64,000 nucleotides of DNA. It comes from Roseisolibacter agri. GTDB lineage: Bacteria > Gemmatimonadota > Gemmatimonadetes > Gemmatimonadales > Gemmatimonadaceae. Below, piece after piece: positions 28,149 to 40,076 of the stretch (position 1 is its first letter; the number at the start of each line of letters is the position of its first letter). The position numbers were made by a program, and so were the translations under genes. The stretch lies in assembly GCF_030159095.1 (NCBI RefSeq), contig NZ_BRXS01000002.1, forward strand, positions 558,001-622,000. Direction: 5' to 3'. Below the pieces are notes generated by a model. That model was not told where the DNA came from. It was given only the letters and a program-made list of their open reading frames with translations, and did no database searches.

Positions 28149-29726
28149 ATGACCGATCCCTTCGCGGTGCCGCGCGTCGTGCGCGCGCCCGACTTCCCCG
28201 CGGGGCTCGGCTGGCTGCACGCGCCGCACGCGCCGCACGCCGACGGCCGCGCGCTCGCGCTGCCCGACCTGCGCGGCCGCATCACGCTGCTCGACTTCTG
28301 GACGTACGGCTGCATCAACTGCCTCCACGTCCTCCCGCAGGTGCGGGAGCTCGAGCGTCGATTCCCCCGCGAGCTGGCCGTCGTCGGGGTGCACAGCGGG
28401 AAGTTCATCGCCGAGCGCGAGACTCCGAGGCTGGCGCGCGCCTGTGCGCGGCTCGGCGTCACGCACCCGGTGGTGAACGACCGGCAGTTCCGCGCCTGGC
28501 GCGCGTGGGCGGTGCGCGCGTGGCCGACGCTCGCGCTGGTGGACACGCGCGGCTACGTCGTCGGCGTGCAGGCGGGCGAGCTGACGGCCGCGCAGCTGGC
28601 GCCGGTGATCGAGCGATTGATCGCGGAGGCGGACGCGAACGGCACGCTCGTGCGCGCCGAGCCGCACGTCGCGGCATCGACGTCCGCGCCGCTCCCCGAC
28701 GCGGCGCTCCGCTTTCCCGGCAAGGTCGCGGTCTCCGCGCCCGACGCGCGCGGCGTGCGGCGGCTCGCGATCGCCGACACGGGCCGGCACCGCGTGCTCA
28801 TCGGACGACTGGACGATCGCGGCGCGACGCTGACCATCGAGCACGCGGTCGGCCGCGGCGTCGCGACCTCCGCCACTGGTGACATCTTCGGCCCGACGCC
28901 GAGCGGCGCCACCCGCGCGCAGCTCGCGGCGCGCGCGGACGGCCCTGCGGACCGCGCGACGTTCGACGGGCCGCAGGGGCTCGCGTTCGGGACGGGCGCG
29001 CACGCCGACGTGCTGTTCGTCGCCGATGCGGGCAACCACGCGATCCGCGCCGTCTCGCGGTCGACGGGCGCCGTGCGCACGCTGGCGGGCACCGGCGCGC
29101 GACTGCGCACCGCGGCCGACCGCGCCGCGGGCGCGATGGCGTCGCCCTGGGACGTCGCGTTCGCGGAGGTGGACGGCCGCGCGACGCTGTTCGTGGCGAT
29201 GGCGGGGACGCACCAGCTGTGGATCGTCGATCCGGCGACGGGTGCGGCGAGCGCGCACGCGGGCGGCCGCGGCGAGGACCTGATGGACGGCCCGCTGCTG
29301 CAGGCGCTGCTGGCGCAGCCGATGGGCCTCGCGACGGATGGCCGCACGGTGTGGTTCGCGGACGCCGAGTCGAGCGCGATCCGCGTCGCCGACGCGGCCC
29401 CGAACGGCGCGGTGCGCACGCTCGTGGGCACGGGGCTGTTCGACTTCGGCGACGCGGACGGCGAGGGCGACGCGGTGCGGCTGCAGCATCCGCAGGCCGT
29501 GGCCCACGCGCCCGACGGCCGGCTGCTGATCGCCGACGGCTACAACGACGCGCTGAAGTGGCTGGACCCGGCGAGTCGGCGCGTGACGACGTGGCGGCGC
29601 GGCTTCCACGAACCCGCGGGGCTGGCGATCGGCGATGGGCGGGCGTTGGTCGCGGACACCGGCGGGCACCGGATCGTGAGCGTCGGGCTCCTCACCGGGG
29701 AGGACTCCGAGGTGGCGATCCGATGA
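28149..29726 (+). CDS. Thioredoxin-like/NHL-repeat protein (NHLRC2-like)
   Basis: A 525-residue protein without a signal peptide. Residues about 12-165 form a thioredoxin/AlkA-type domain with a CINC redox motif (Cys55, Cys58) in TYGCINCLH. The rest is a six-bladed NHL beta-propeller with repeats such as GLAFGTGAHADVLFVADAGNHAIR and GRLLIADGYNDALKW. The architecture equals NHLRC2 and its bacterial homologues, which are poorly characterised. The stop codon lies at the very edge of palindromic element A2, which separates it from holA. Confidence 0.88.
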   Translation: MTDPFAVPRVVRAPDFPAGLGWLHAPHAPHADGRALALPDLRGRITLLDFWTYGCINCLHVLPQVRELERRFPRELAVVGVHSGKFIAERETPRLARACARLGVTHPVVNDRQFRAWRAWAVRAWPTLALVDTRGYVVGVQAGELTAAQLAPVIERLIAEADANGTLVRAEPHVAASTSAPLPDAALRFPGKVAVSAPDARGVRRLAIADTGRHRVLIGRLDDRGATLTIEHAVGRGVATSATGDIFGPTPSGATRAQLAARADGPADRATFDGPQGLAFGTGAHADVLFVADAGNHAIRAVSRSTGAVRTLAGTGARLRTAADRAAGAMASPWDVAFAEVDGRATLFVAMAGTHQLWIVDPATGAASAHAGGRGEDLMDGPLLQALLAQPMGLATDGRTVWFADAESSAIRVADAAPNGAVRTLVGTGLFDFGDADGEGDAVRLQHPQAVAHAPDGRLLIADGYNDALKWLDPASRRVTTWRRGFHEPAGLAIGDGRALVADTGGHRIVSVGLLTGEDSEVAIR

Positions 29727-29893
29727 GGCGGAGGACGATGGGGCGGAGAACGGAACGGCGGAGGACGATGGGGCGTGAAACGGAAAGGCGGACCTCTCGG
29801 CTTGACGCTTCGAGCTTGGAAGGTCCGCGGTTTCGTTTCACGCCCCATCGTCCTCCGCTCCATCGTCCTCCGCCGTTCCGTCCTCCGCCGTTA
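29724..29893. repeat. Palindromic element A2
   Basis: The same family as A1: GCGGAGGACGATG-type units on the left, their complements on the right, and the shared core GCGTGAAACGGAAAGGCGGA (29773-29792). It overlaps the stop codon of the thioredoxin/NHL gene and ends 11 bp before the GTG of holA, so it can influence holA translation or separate the two transcripts. Confidence 0.85.
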
Positions 29894-29904
29894 AGTTCCA
29901 CCTC

Positions 29905-31035
29905 GTGTCCACGACGCCTCACAAACCGCTGAATGCGGCGCTCAAGGCGCGCGCCTTCGCCCACGCCTACTACTTCCACGGCGACGACGACTTCCTGAAG
30001 GAGGACGCCGTCCGGCAGGTGGTGGCGGCGGTGGTCGATCCGGCGACGCGCGACTTCAACCTCGAGGTGCGGCGCGGCGCGGAGCTCGACCCGCAGACGC
30101 TCGACGGGCTGCTGGCGACGCCGCCGATGATGGCCGACCGGCGGATGGTCGTCGTGCGCGACGTCGGCGCGCTGAAGAAGGACGTGCGCGGCACGCTCGA
30201 CCGGTACCTGCAGCGGCCCGCGTCCGACACCGTCCTCCTGCTCCTCACGCCCGCGGGCACGAAGGCGGACAAGGGCCTGTGCGAGCGCGCCGAGGCGTAC
30301 GAGTTCGCGCCGCTGAACGAGGATCGCGTGGCGAAGTGGATCGCGCACCACGCGCAGGCGGAGCTCGGCGCCACGATCACGCCGGAGGCCGTGCGGCTGC
30401 TGCAGGGCGGCGTCGGCGCGGAGCTGCAGCAGCTCTCGGCGGAGCTGGACAAGGTGGTGAGCTACGTGCGCGGCGAGCGCGACGCGGCGGGCGCGGATGC
30501 GGGCGCGCCGATCGTCGTGGACGAGGCGGCCGTCAGCGCCGTCGTCGGCGTGCGGCGCGGCGAGACGATGGGCGACCTGCTGGACGCGGTCGCGCGGCAG
30601 GACGCGCGCACGGCCGCCGCGCTCGTGGGGCACGTCCTGGCGCAGCCCAAGGCGTCGGCGGTCGTCGTGGTGATGGCGCTCTCGACGCAGATGCTCGCGC
30701 TGGCCTGGGGGCAGGCGCGCCGCGCGCAGGGCGCGTCGCCGGGCGCGCTGAACGGCGAGTACTTCAACCTCCTGAAGGAGGCGCCGAGCTCCTACGTCGG
30801 CCGGCCGTGGGGCGAGGCGACGAAGGCGTGGACGGCGAACGTCGACCGGTGGACCGCGCCGTCGCTCGACCGGGCGCTGGCGCTGCTGCTCGAGACGGAC
30901 GCGTCGCTGAAGGAGACGCGCCTGTCGTCGGACGAGCAGCTGCTGGAGACGCTGGTGCTGGCGCTGTGCGCGCTGCCGAACGCGGGTCCGAACGCGCGGC
31001 CCGGCGCGTCGGGCGGGCCGCGCCGCGCGGCCTGA
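29905..31035 (+). CDS. holA: DNA polymerase III delta subunit
   Basis: A 376-residue clamp-loader subunit of the AAA+ fold. Diagnostic segments are YYFHGDDDFLKEDAVR at the N-terminus, ATPPMMADRRMVVVRDV, LLLLTPAGTKADKG, and the helical middle part DKVVSYV with a following domain-III helix bundle (LLDAVARQDARTAAALVGH). Delta has no functional Walker A, as expected, and opens the sliding clamp. The start is the GTG at 29905, placed just after element A2. A clear hairpin terminator follows. Confidence 0.9.
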   Translation: MSTTPHKPLNAALKARAFAHAYYFHGDDDFLKEDAVRQVVAAVVDPATRDFNLEVRRGAELDPQTLDGLLATPPMMADRRMVVVRDVGALKKDVRGTLDRYLQRPASDTVLLLLTPAGTKADKGLCERAEAYEFAPLNEDRVAKWIAHHAQAELGATITPEAVRLLQGGVGAELQQLSAELDKVVSYVRGERDAAGADAGAPIVVDEAAVSAVVGVRRGETMGDLLDAVARQDARTAAALVGHVLAQPKASAVVVVMALSTQMLALAWGQARRAQGASPGALNGEYFNLLKEAPSSYVGRPWGEATKAWTANVDRWTAPSLDRALALLLETDASLKETRLSSDEQLLETLVLALCALPNAGPNARPGASGGPRRAA

Positions 31036-31066
31036 CGGCGTTCGTCGCCACCTGACACGAACGCCG
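31036..31066 (+). terminator. Terminator of holA
   Basis: A 10-bp perfect stem (CGGCGTTCGT with its complement at 31057-31066) with an 11-base loop begins directly after the holA stop codon. Confidence 0.65.
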
Positions 31067-31197
31067 CGACACAGTGCGGGGGGCGTGCGGTCGCGGGTCA
31101 CGCGCGGCGCACGATCGGCGGCATCGGCGTCGAGGGCCGCTTCCGGTGCGGGCACGCGCGCTGCGGCGCGCGTCCGACTCACGCACTGGAGGTGCGC

Positions 31198-32226
31198 ATG
31201 CGAACCGGACTCGCCCCATGGAGCATCGTGGCGTTCGCCGCCGTGCTCGCGGGGGGCGCCATACCCGCGCGGGCCCAACCGCCCAGCTCGACCGACACGA
31301 CCCGCGCCACCCAGGACACCAGCCGCGCCGCGCGCGACCGCGCGCGCGACAGCACGCGCCGCGTCACCCGCAGCGTCGGCGGCGAGGTCGTGCCGCGCGT
31401 GACGAAGGACGCGCCGCGGCCGGCCCGCACGACCCGCGCGCCGGCGCAGACCCAGACGCCGACGCCCACGCCCGCGGCGACGCCGCCGGCGACCGACACG
31501 ACGGCGCGCATGGCGCCGACGCCGACGCCGACGCCCGCCATGACGCCGCCCGACTCGACCACGGGCAGCCCGATGGACGCCGCGCGCGCGGCGGTGGCGC
31601 CGATCGTCGGCGCGATGACCACCGAGGCGCACGCGATGGCGCTGCTGCACGAGGCGAACGTCGGCGAGATCGAGGCCGGCCGGCGCGCGGAGCGGCAGGC
31701 CACCGACACGGCCGTGCGCGCGTTCGCGGCGCGGATGGTCCAGGAGCACACCGCGCTCGACCAGCAGACGACGGCGCTCGCGCAGCGGCTGAACGTCACG
31801 CCGATGCTGCCCGACAGCGCGCTGCCGCAGCTGCAGATGCGCGAGCTGCAGGCGCTGCCGACGGGCACGGCGCCGAGCATGATGCGGACGGACTCGACGA
31901 CGATGCGTCGGCCCGACTCGACCGCGATGCCGATGACGCCGCGGCCGGACTCGACGGCGATGCGGACGGACTCCACGATGGCGCGCACCGACACGACGAT
32001 GCGCCACGCGGGGATGATGCACGGCGCGGCGGGGTCGTCGTTCGACGCCGCCTACGTCGCGCAGCAGGTCGCGGCGCACGCGCGCACGCTGGCGCTGGTG
32101 GACGCGGCCATCCAGCGCGCGCAGCAGGCCGAGCTGAAGACGGCGCTCGAGACGCAGGTGCGGCCGAGGGTCGCGGAGCATCTGCGGATGGCGCAGGAGC
32201 TCCAGACCAGAATCGGCGCCAGGTGA
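31198..32226 (+). CDS. DUF4142 protein, exported, with central Thr/Asp/Ser-rich insert
   Basis: A 342-residue exported protein. GGAGG five bases before the ATG at 31198 favours it over the GTG at 31192. The signal peptide ends in PARAQ and is followed by a 90-residue Thr/Pro/Arg-rich linker. DUF4142, a ferritin-like helical domain, is split. The first half (FAARMVQEHTALDQQTTALA) covers about residues 135-205 and the second (YVAQQVAAHARTLALVDAA) about 280-342. Between them lies a low-complexity insert of RPDSTAM-like units. The family's function is unknown. Confidence 0.8.
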   Translation: MRTGLAPWSIVAFAAVLAGGAIPARAQPPSSTDTTRATQDTSRAARDRARDSTRRVTRSVGGEVVPRVTKDAPRPARTTRAPAQTQTPTPTPAATPPATDTTARMAPTPTPTPAMTPPDSTTGSPMDAARAAVAPIVGAMTTEAHAMALLHEANVGEIEAGRRAERQATDTAVRAFAARMVQEHTALDQQTTALAQRLNVTPMLPDSALPQLQMRELQALPTGTAPSMMRTDSTTMRRPDSTAMPMTPRPDSTAMRTDSTMARTDTTMRHAGMMHGAAGSSFDAAYVAQQVAAHARTLALVDAAIQRAQQAELKTALETQVRPRVAEHLRMAQELQTRIGAR

Positions 32227-32258
32227 GGGCGGCCGGCTGTGGAAATGCGAAAGGCATT

Positions 32259-32377
32259 GCAAGGATGAAGATCGGATAGGATCTGATAACGACGGATGGC
32301 TCCGCGTGGTGCGACGTCGATCGCACTCCACCGGAGCCATCCGTCGTTATCAGATCTTGTCAGACTTTCATCCTTGC
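32259..32377. repeat. Palindromic element B2
   Basis: Arms of 46 bp (32259-32304 and 32332-32377) are complementary with few mismatches and include GATAACGACGGATGGCTCCG. The loop carries CGTGGTGCGACG, a variant of the motif shared by the other B elements. The left arm resembles the reverse complement of B6's right arm, so B2 and B6 are the same unit in opposite orientations. Confidence 0.88.
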
Positions 32378-32430
32378 TGCCGTTGCCGTTGTCGCTCGGA
32401 TCCGGTGCGCGGGAACCCTGAGCGGCATGA

Positions 32431-32509
32431 GACAGGGTGACTCGGAGGCTCCGCAGGCGCATGGACGTCGCGCCGCACGGAGCCTCCGGGTTCATCCCGC
32501 CATCCTGTC
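32431..32509. repeat. Palindromic element B3 (short form)
   Basis: A stem with GGAGGCTCCG on the left pairs with CGGAGCCTCC on the right, bounded by GACAGG and CCTGTC. The loop GCAGGCGCATGGACGTCGCG is related, in reverse complement, to the B2 loop. Confidence 0.7.
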
Positions 32510-32526
32510 CACGCTTGCCCGTTCGC

Positions 32527-34914
32527 TTACGGCGCGTCGCTCCCGCTCCCCGTCGCGCCCACCGCCGTCGGCGCGGGCGGCGTGCCGGGCGTGTCCTCGA
32601 GCGTCTTCAGGACGTCGCGCCACGCGAACTTCCGCCCGCTCCCGAGCACGTAGTAGTCCATCCACGCCTTCTCGGCCACGCTCTTCACGAGGCGGTTGCG
32701 CGGGTCGGGGATGCCGTGCGTGTTGCCCGGGTACATGTACAGCTCCGTCGGCACGCCGAGCTTCTTCAGCGCCATGTGCAGCTCCACGCTCTGCGGGCTC
32801 GGCACGCGCGGGTCGCCCTCGACGACGTGGATCATCGTCGGCGTCTTCGCGTTCTGGATGTACTTCAGCGGCGACTGGTTCCAGTACGCGTCGAAGTCCT
32901 GGTACGGGAGCTTGTTGCCGAGGTAGTACTGGCGGTTCCGCTGCACGTCGCTCTGCGCGTACATCGAGATCCAGTTGGACGTGCCCGCGCCCGACGAGAT
33001 CGCCTTGAAGCGGTTCGTGTGCGTGAGGATCCAGTTGGACCAGTGGCCGCCCGCGCTCCAGCCGAGCGCGCCCATCTTCGTGCTGTCGACCAGGCCGTCG
33101 GCGATCAGCTTGTCGACGCCGGTCATGATGTCCTGGTAGCCCGGGTCGAAGTAGTTGCCGACGATCCCGTTCTTGTGCGCCTCGCCGTAGTTGGTCGAGC
33201 CGCGGTAGTTCGGCATCAGCACCACCCAGCCGGCACCGGCGTAGACCTGCGCGCCGTAGCCGCCGTTGAAGCCGAGCATGTCGGCCGCGGCGGGGCCGCC
33301 GTGGATCGCGACCAGCAGCGGGTAGCGCTTGCCGGGCTCGTAGCCGACCGGCTTCACCAGCACGCCGCCGACCGGCTTGCCGTCCGTGGACGTCCAGGTG
33401 ATCTCCGTCTGCTCGCCGAGGGCGACGTTGCGGAGCTGCGGGTTGGCGTCGGTGAGCTGGACCCAGCTGGCGCGCCGCGCGACCTGGTCGATCGACGGGA
33501 CGAGGAACACCGTGTTCGGCGTCGTCGGGTCGGCGTAGTTGACGAGGATGCGCTTGGTGTCCTCGTCCTCGTCCACGTTGACGACCGCCTTCTCGTGCGT
33601 CAGCTGGCGCGCGTTGCCGCTGGCGACGTCGAGCGCGAAGAGCTGGTTGGTCGCCTTCACGCCTTCATTGAAGTAGATCGTGCGGCCGTCCTTCGACCAC
33701 CAGCCGACGCTGACGTCGCCGTCGAGGTTCGTGCCGAGCTTCCGCCACTGTCCGCCCCTGTCGCCGACCGCGCGCAGGTAGACGCGCGCGTTCTTCATGT
33801 TGTAGCCGGTCATGTCGTCGGACGCCGAGAAGGCGATCCACTTCGAGTCCGGCGAGAAGGAGGGGAGGCTCTCGCCGACCTCCTCGTTGTTCGTCAGCCG
33901 CTCGATCGCGCCGCCCTGCGTGTCCAGCAGGTAGGCATCGCCGTTGATGTTCTGCTCGGTGACGTTCCGCTTGTAGCGATTGTTGGCGATGCCCGTGTAG
34001 GCGATCCAGCGCCCGTCGTCGGAAAGCGAGAAGTTGGTGACCGAGTACGACGTGTCGCGCGTCAGGCGCGTCGTCTTCTTCCCCGCCACGTCGAGCGCCC
34101 ACAGCGACGACGTCGGCTGCTCGGCGTTGCGGATGGTGGCGGTGAAGCGCTTCTCGGTGCGGAGCTTCTCGTCGCGGTCCACCGTGTCGGCGGTGACGAA
34201 GTAGATCCGCTTCGCGTCGGGGCTCCAGCGCCAGAGGCCCACGCCCGTGGGGTGCTTGGTGAGCGCGGTCGGCTTGAGCGAGTCGAGCGGCGTGCCGGCG
34301 GCGAGGCGCTCGACCGGGACCGCGTAGAGCTGCTCCTCGTCGGTCTTGCCGCTGCGGTAGACGAGCCAGGCGCCGTCGGGGCTGAACTGGAACGTCGAGA
34401 CGCCGTCCTTCGCGTCGGTGACGCGGCGCGCCTCGCCGCCGTCGGGGCGCATCAGGTAGAGCTGCTGCTGCTGGCCCTGCGCGGCCGGCGCCTCGCGGTT
34501 GGACGCGAAGACGAACCAGCTGCCGTCCTTCGCCCAGCGGGGGTTCGTCTCGTTCTTGTCGCGCGTGTAGGTGAGCTGCTTGCCGCTCGCGACGCCGCGC
34601 GTCGTGCTGACGACGTAGATGTCGGACTGCGAGCGCGCCTCCTTCCAGTCCGGCGACGAGAGCGTGTAGAGCGCGAGCTTGCCGTCGGGGCTGAGCGCGA
34701 CGCCGCCGACCTGTCGCGTGTACTGCATGTCGACGAACGTCATCGGCCGCTTCGCGGACGAGGCGTTCGCGGACGAGGCGTTCGCGGACGAGGCGTTCGC
34801 GGCGGGCGTGGCGGGCGCCTGCGCGAGCAGCGCGACGGGCGCGAGAACGCCGACCGCGAGGGCGGCGGCGCGGACGGACGCGTGGCGCGAGCGGGGAGGG
34901 GAGAGGATCGGCAC
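32527..34914 (-). CDS. S9-family (prolyl-oligopeptidase/DPP IV-type) peptidase, exported
   Basis: A 795-residue enzyme with a signal peptide (VLAPVALLAQA). Residues about 60-520 form a beta-propeller (repeated SPDGKLALYT and SPDSKWIAFS strands), followed by an alpha/beta-hydrolase domain. Ser620 lies in GWSAGG, the acid is likely the Asp in VVEGDPRVP, and the His is in PGNTHG. It should cleave short, often Pro-containing peptides outside the cytoplasm. Directly after the signal, a 15-bp unit repeated three times (34751-34795) encodes ANASS repeats. Element B3 lies 17 bp beyond its stop. Confidence 0.92.
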   Translation of the reverse strand: MPILSPPRSRHASVRAAALAVGVLAPVALLAQAPATPAANASSANASSANASSAKRPMTFVDMQYTRQVGGVALSPDGKLALYTLSSPDWKEARSQSDIYVVSTTRGVASGKQLTYTRDKNETNPRWAKDGSWFVFASNREAPAAQGQQQQLYLMRPDGGEARRVTDAKDGVSTFQFSPDGAWLVYRSGKTDEEQLYAVPVERLAAGTPLDSLKPTALTKHPTGVGLWRWSPDAKRIYFVTADTVDRDEKLRTEKRFTATIRNAEQPTSSLWALDVAGKKTTRLTRDTSYSVTNFSLSDDGRWIAYTGIANNRYKRNVTEQNINGDAYLLDTQGGAIERLTNNEEVGESLPSFSPDSKWIAFSASDDMTGYNMKNARVYLRAVGDRGGQWRKLGTNLDGDVSVGWWSKDGRTIYFNEGVKATNQLFALDVASGNARQLTHEKAVVNVDEDEDTKRILVNYADPTTPNTVFLVPSIDQVARRASWVQLTDANPQLRNVALGEQTEITWTSTDGKPVGGVLVKPVGYEPGKRYPLLVAIHGGPAAADMLGFNGGYGAQVYAGAGWVVLMPNYRGSTNYGEAHKNGIVGNYFDPGYQDIMTGVDKLIADGLVDSTKMGALGWSAGGHWSNWILTHTNRFKAISSGAGTSNWISMYAQSDVQRNRQYYLGNKLPYQDFDAYWNQSPLKYIQNAKTPTMIHVVEGDPRVPSPQSVELHMALKKLGVPTELYMYPGNTHGIPDPRNRLVKSVAEKAWMDYYVLGSGRKFAWRDVLKTLEDTPGTPPAPTAVGATGSGSDAP

Positions 34915-35058
34915 CGCAGGGCTCCGGAATGCGGGAACGGCACGGGCGCGCCGCCATGGATGGCGGGCGCGGATGGGGATCGCGACGACGATATCCCGCG
35001 GTCACGCCGCGCGCGAGCGGCCGCGGCCACGCGTCCGCCACGGCGCTATCTTGCCGGC

Positions 35059-36111
35059 GTGACTCCTCGTACCGCCGCTCCCGCCGTGTCCGATCCCCGC
35101 GCTCTCCTCGCCGCGCTGGCCGCGACGGCCACGCTCGCGCTGACGCCCGCCGCGCGCGCCGGCGCGCAGGGCACCACCGGCCCGCTGCCCGAGTCGTCGC
35201 CCGTGGGCGCGCCGTACGCGCGGGCGCGCGCGCTGGTGGAGTCCGGGCGTGGCGCGGCGGGGCGCGCGCTGGTGGACTCGCTGCTGTCGGCGGCCGCCGC
35301 CGGGTCGCCCGCGTACGCCGAGGCGCTGTGGTGGCGCGCGTCGCTGGCGCGCGACGGGGCGTCGGCGGAGCGCGACCTGCGCACGCTGGCGGTGGAGTTC
35401 CCGGCGTCGCCGCGGGCGGTGGACGCGTCGCTGCGGCTGGCGCAGCTGGAGCTGGCGCGCGGCCGGCCGGCCGAGGCGCGCGAGCGGCTGGAGCGGCTGC
35501 GGCGCGATCAGCCGGAGGGAGCGCCGCGGGCGCGGGCGAGCTACTGGCTGGCGCGCGCGCAGCTGGACGCCGGCGACGCGCGCACCGCGTGCACGACGTT
35601 GAACGAGGCCGCGGGGTCGGCGCTGCCGGGCGATCCGGTGGCGCGGCAGGTGGTGGCGCTGCGGCGGCGGCTGCCGGGTTGTGAGCTGACGGTGGCGGTG
35701 GGGAGCGGGGGCGCGGGGGCGGACAGCGGCGCCGCGCCGGCCGTCGCGCCGAGCGCTGCGCCGCCCGCCGGGGGCCCCCGCCGAGCTACCGATACCACCG
35801 CGACGCCCGTCGCACCCAACCCTTCCAACGCGGCGCCGACCCCCGCGACGCCGGTGCCCGCGTCCACCCCGCGCCCCGCGGCGGGTGGCGCGCGCTGGAC
35901 GGTGCAGCTCGCGGCCTACGACCGGCGGCCGGACGCGGAGGCGATGGCGGCGCGGCTGGTGGCGCGCGGGGTCGAGGCGCGCGTGAGCGGCGACGCGAGG
36001 CCGTTCCGCGTGCGCGTGGGGCGCTGGGCGACGCGGGCGGAGGCGGTGGCGGCGCAGCGCGAGCTGGCGGGGAAGGGGATGCGCGGGTTCGTCACGGACG
36101 CCGAGCCCTGA
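35059..36111 (+). CDS. Exported TPR-like and SPOR-domain protein
   Basis: 350 residues from the GTG at 35059, with a signal peptide ending ARAGAQG. Residues about 50-205 are helical TPR-like repeats (RALVDSLLSAAAAG, RLAQLELARGRPAEARERLERL). A Pro/Ala/Thr linker leads to a C-terminal SPOR domain (WTVQLAAYDRRPDAEAMAARL to FVTDAEP). SPOR domains bind denuded peptidoglycan at division sites, so a periplasmic envelope or division role is likely. It precedes mutS on the same strand, with a hairpin between them. Confidence 0.82.
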   Translation: MTPRTAAPAVSDPRALLAALAATATLALTPAARAGAQGTTGPLPESSPVGAPYARARALVESGRGAAGRALVDSLLSAAAAGSPAYAEALWWRASLARDGASAERDLRTLAVEFPASPRAVDASLRLAQLELARGRPAEARERLERLRRDQPEGAPRARASYWLARAQLDAGDARTACTTLNEAAGSALPGDPVARQVVALRRRLPGCELTVAVGSGGAGADSGAAPAVAPSAAPPAGGPRRATDTTATPVAPNPSNAAPTPATPVPASTPRPAAGGARWTVQLAAYDRRPDAEAMAARLVARGVEARVSGDARPFRVRVGRWATRAEAVAAQRELAGKGMRGFVTDAEP

Positions 36112-36194
36112 GGTCGCGCGTGCGGTCGTGACGGACCGAAGTTTGCTTCGTCTTTCTGCCGCAGCGCCCCTGCCCCCAGGGATGCACCAATGCC

Positions 36195-36236
36195 GATCGG
36201 TCCCCGAGCCCCGAATGGGAGACTCGGGGATCGGTC
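36195..36236 (+). terminator. Hairpin after the SPOR-domain gene, before mutS
   Basis: GATCGGTCCCCGAG (36195-36208) pairs with CTCGGGGATCGGTC (36223-36236) using two G-T pairs, then GTTT follows. It is a terminator for the upstream gene or a leader hairpin of mutS. Confidence 0.55.
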
Positions 36237-36378
36237 GTTTCGGGGGGCGCGATGCGGCGTTCCGCCATGCGCCGGCCGCGCACCGGCGCCGCTATCTTTC
36301 GCTCGGGGCCGCCCGACGGCCCTCCCGGGCGGCCACCGCCCGGTGCGGAACGCGAATCCCGGTGAGCGTCGGTCGAGC

Positions 36379-39095
<2,717 letters not shown>

Positions 39096-39099
<4 letters not shown>

Positions 39100-39959
39100 T
39101 CCCGCTCCGCCGCTCCGCGTCCGCACTCGCCGTCGCCGCGCTGCTCGCCGGGTGCGGTGGCGAGGCGTCGCGCACGCCCGACACCGCCGCCACGCAGCCG
39201 CCCACCACGCCAGGCACGCCCGCCACGCCGGCCACGCCGATGCCGCCGACGACGCCGGGCGGCACGCCGATCTACAACGCCGTCGTCGTCGAGCGGCTGC
39301 CGCACGACGTGGAGGCGTTCACGCAGGGGCTCTTCTTCGTCGACGGCCAGCTCTACGAGACGACCGGGATGGATGGGCAGTCGGAGCTGCGCAAGCTGGA
39401 CCTGCGCACCGGCGCCGTGCAGCTGCGCCGCGGCGTGCCCGCGCCCTACTTCGGCGAGGGGAGCGTCGCGCTCGGCGGACGGCTCTACCAGCTGACGTGG
39501 AAGCACGGGCGCGCGTTCGTCTACGACCTCGCGACCTTCCAGCCGCGCGACACGCTGACGTACACGGGCGAGGGGTGGGGGCTGACGACCGACGGCACGC
39601 AGCTCTACATGAGCGACGGCACCGCGCAGCTGCGCGTGCTCGACCCGAAGACGTTCGCGGTGCAGCGCACGATCGCTGTCACCGACGCGGGCGCGCCGGT
39701 GTCGCAGCTCAACGAGCTGGAATGGGTCGACGGCGAGATCCTCGCCAACGTCTGGCAGCGCGATCAGATCGCGCGCATCGACCCGAAGACGGGCAAGGTG
39801 ACGGGCTGGATCGACCTGACCGGCATCCTCCCCGCGTCGCAGCGCACCGGGAAGGAGGACGTGCTGAACGGCATCGCGTACGACACCACGACGAAGAAGC
39901 TCTACGTCACGGGGAAGTGGTGGCCGGCGATGTTCGAGATCCGCCCCGAGCGGCGCTGA
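39096..39959 (+). CDS. Glutaminyl-peptide cyclotransferase (plant/bacterial type), lipoprotein
   Basis: 287 residues from the GTG overlapping the mutS stop. The signal ends in the lipobox LLAGC, and a Thr/Pro linker follows. The domain, a five-bladed propeller, shows VERLPHDVEAFTQGLFF, YETTGMDGQSELRKLDL, LTWKHGRAFVYD, GEGWGLTTDG, LNELEWVDGEILANVWQRDQIARIDP and VLNGIAYD, all typical of COG3823 glutamine cyclotransferases. The reaction is N-terminal Gln to pyroglutamate with release of ammonia, here in the periplasm. Coupling to mutS is positional only. Confidence 0.92.
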
Positions 39960-39998
39960 CCGCGCGACGCTGACCGCGTGTAGCGGGCACGTCGTTGC

Positions 39999-40027
39999 TT
40001 GACGTGCCCCTCACGCGGGCCCATTGT
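39999..40027 (+). promoter_or_regulatory. Candidate promoter of the CsgG-like/surface protein operon
   Basis: TTGACG at 39999-40004 is followed after exactly 17 bp by CATTGT at 40022-40027, about 50 bp before the chosen GTG. The -35 fits well and the -10 is weak (3/6). Confidence 0.35.
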
Positions 40028-40076
40028 TGGGCCGCGCGCTCCGTCCTCGCGACGCGCGCTTCCCCTCGCCCGACCG

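Larger units (their letters stand above)
32227..32526. other. Convergent intergenic region filled with palindromic elements
   Basis: These 300 bp between two convergent stops hold only elements B2 and B3 and a short spacer. I see no gene. Confidence 0.7.
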
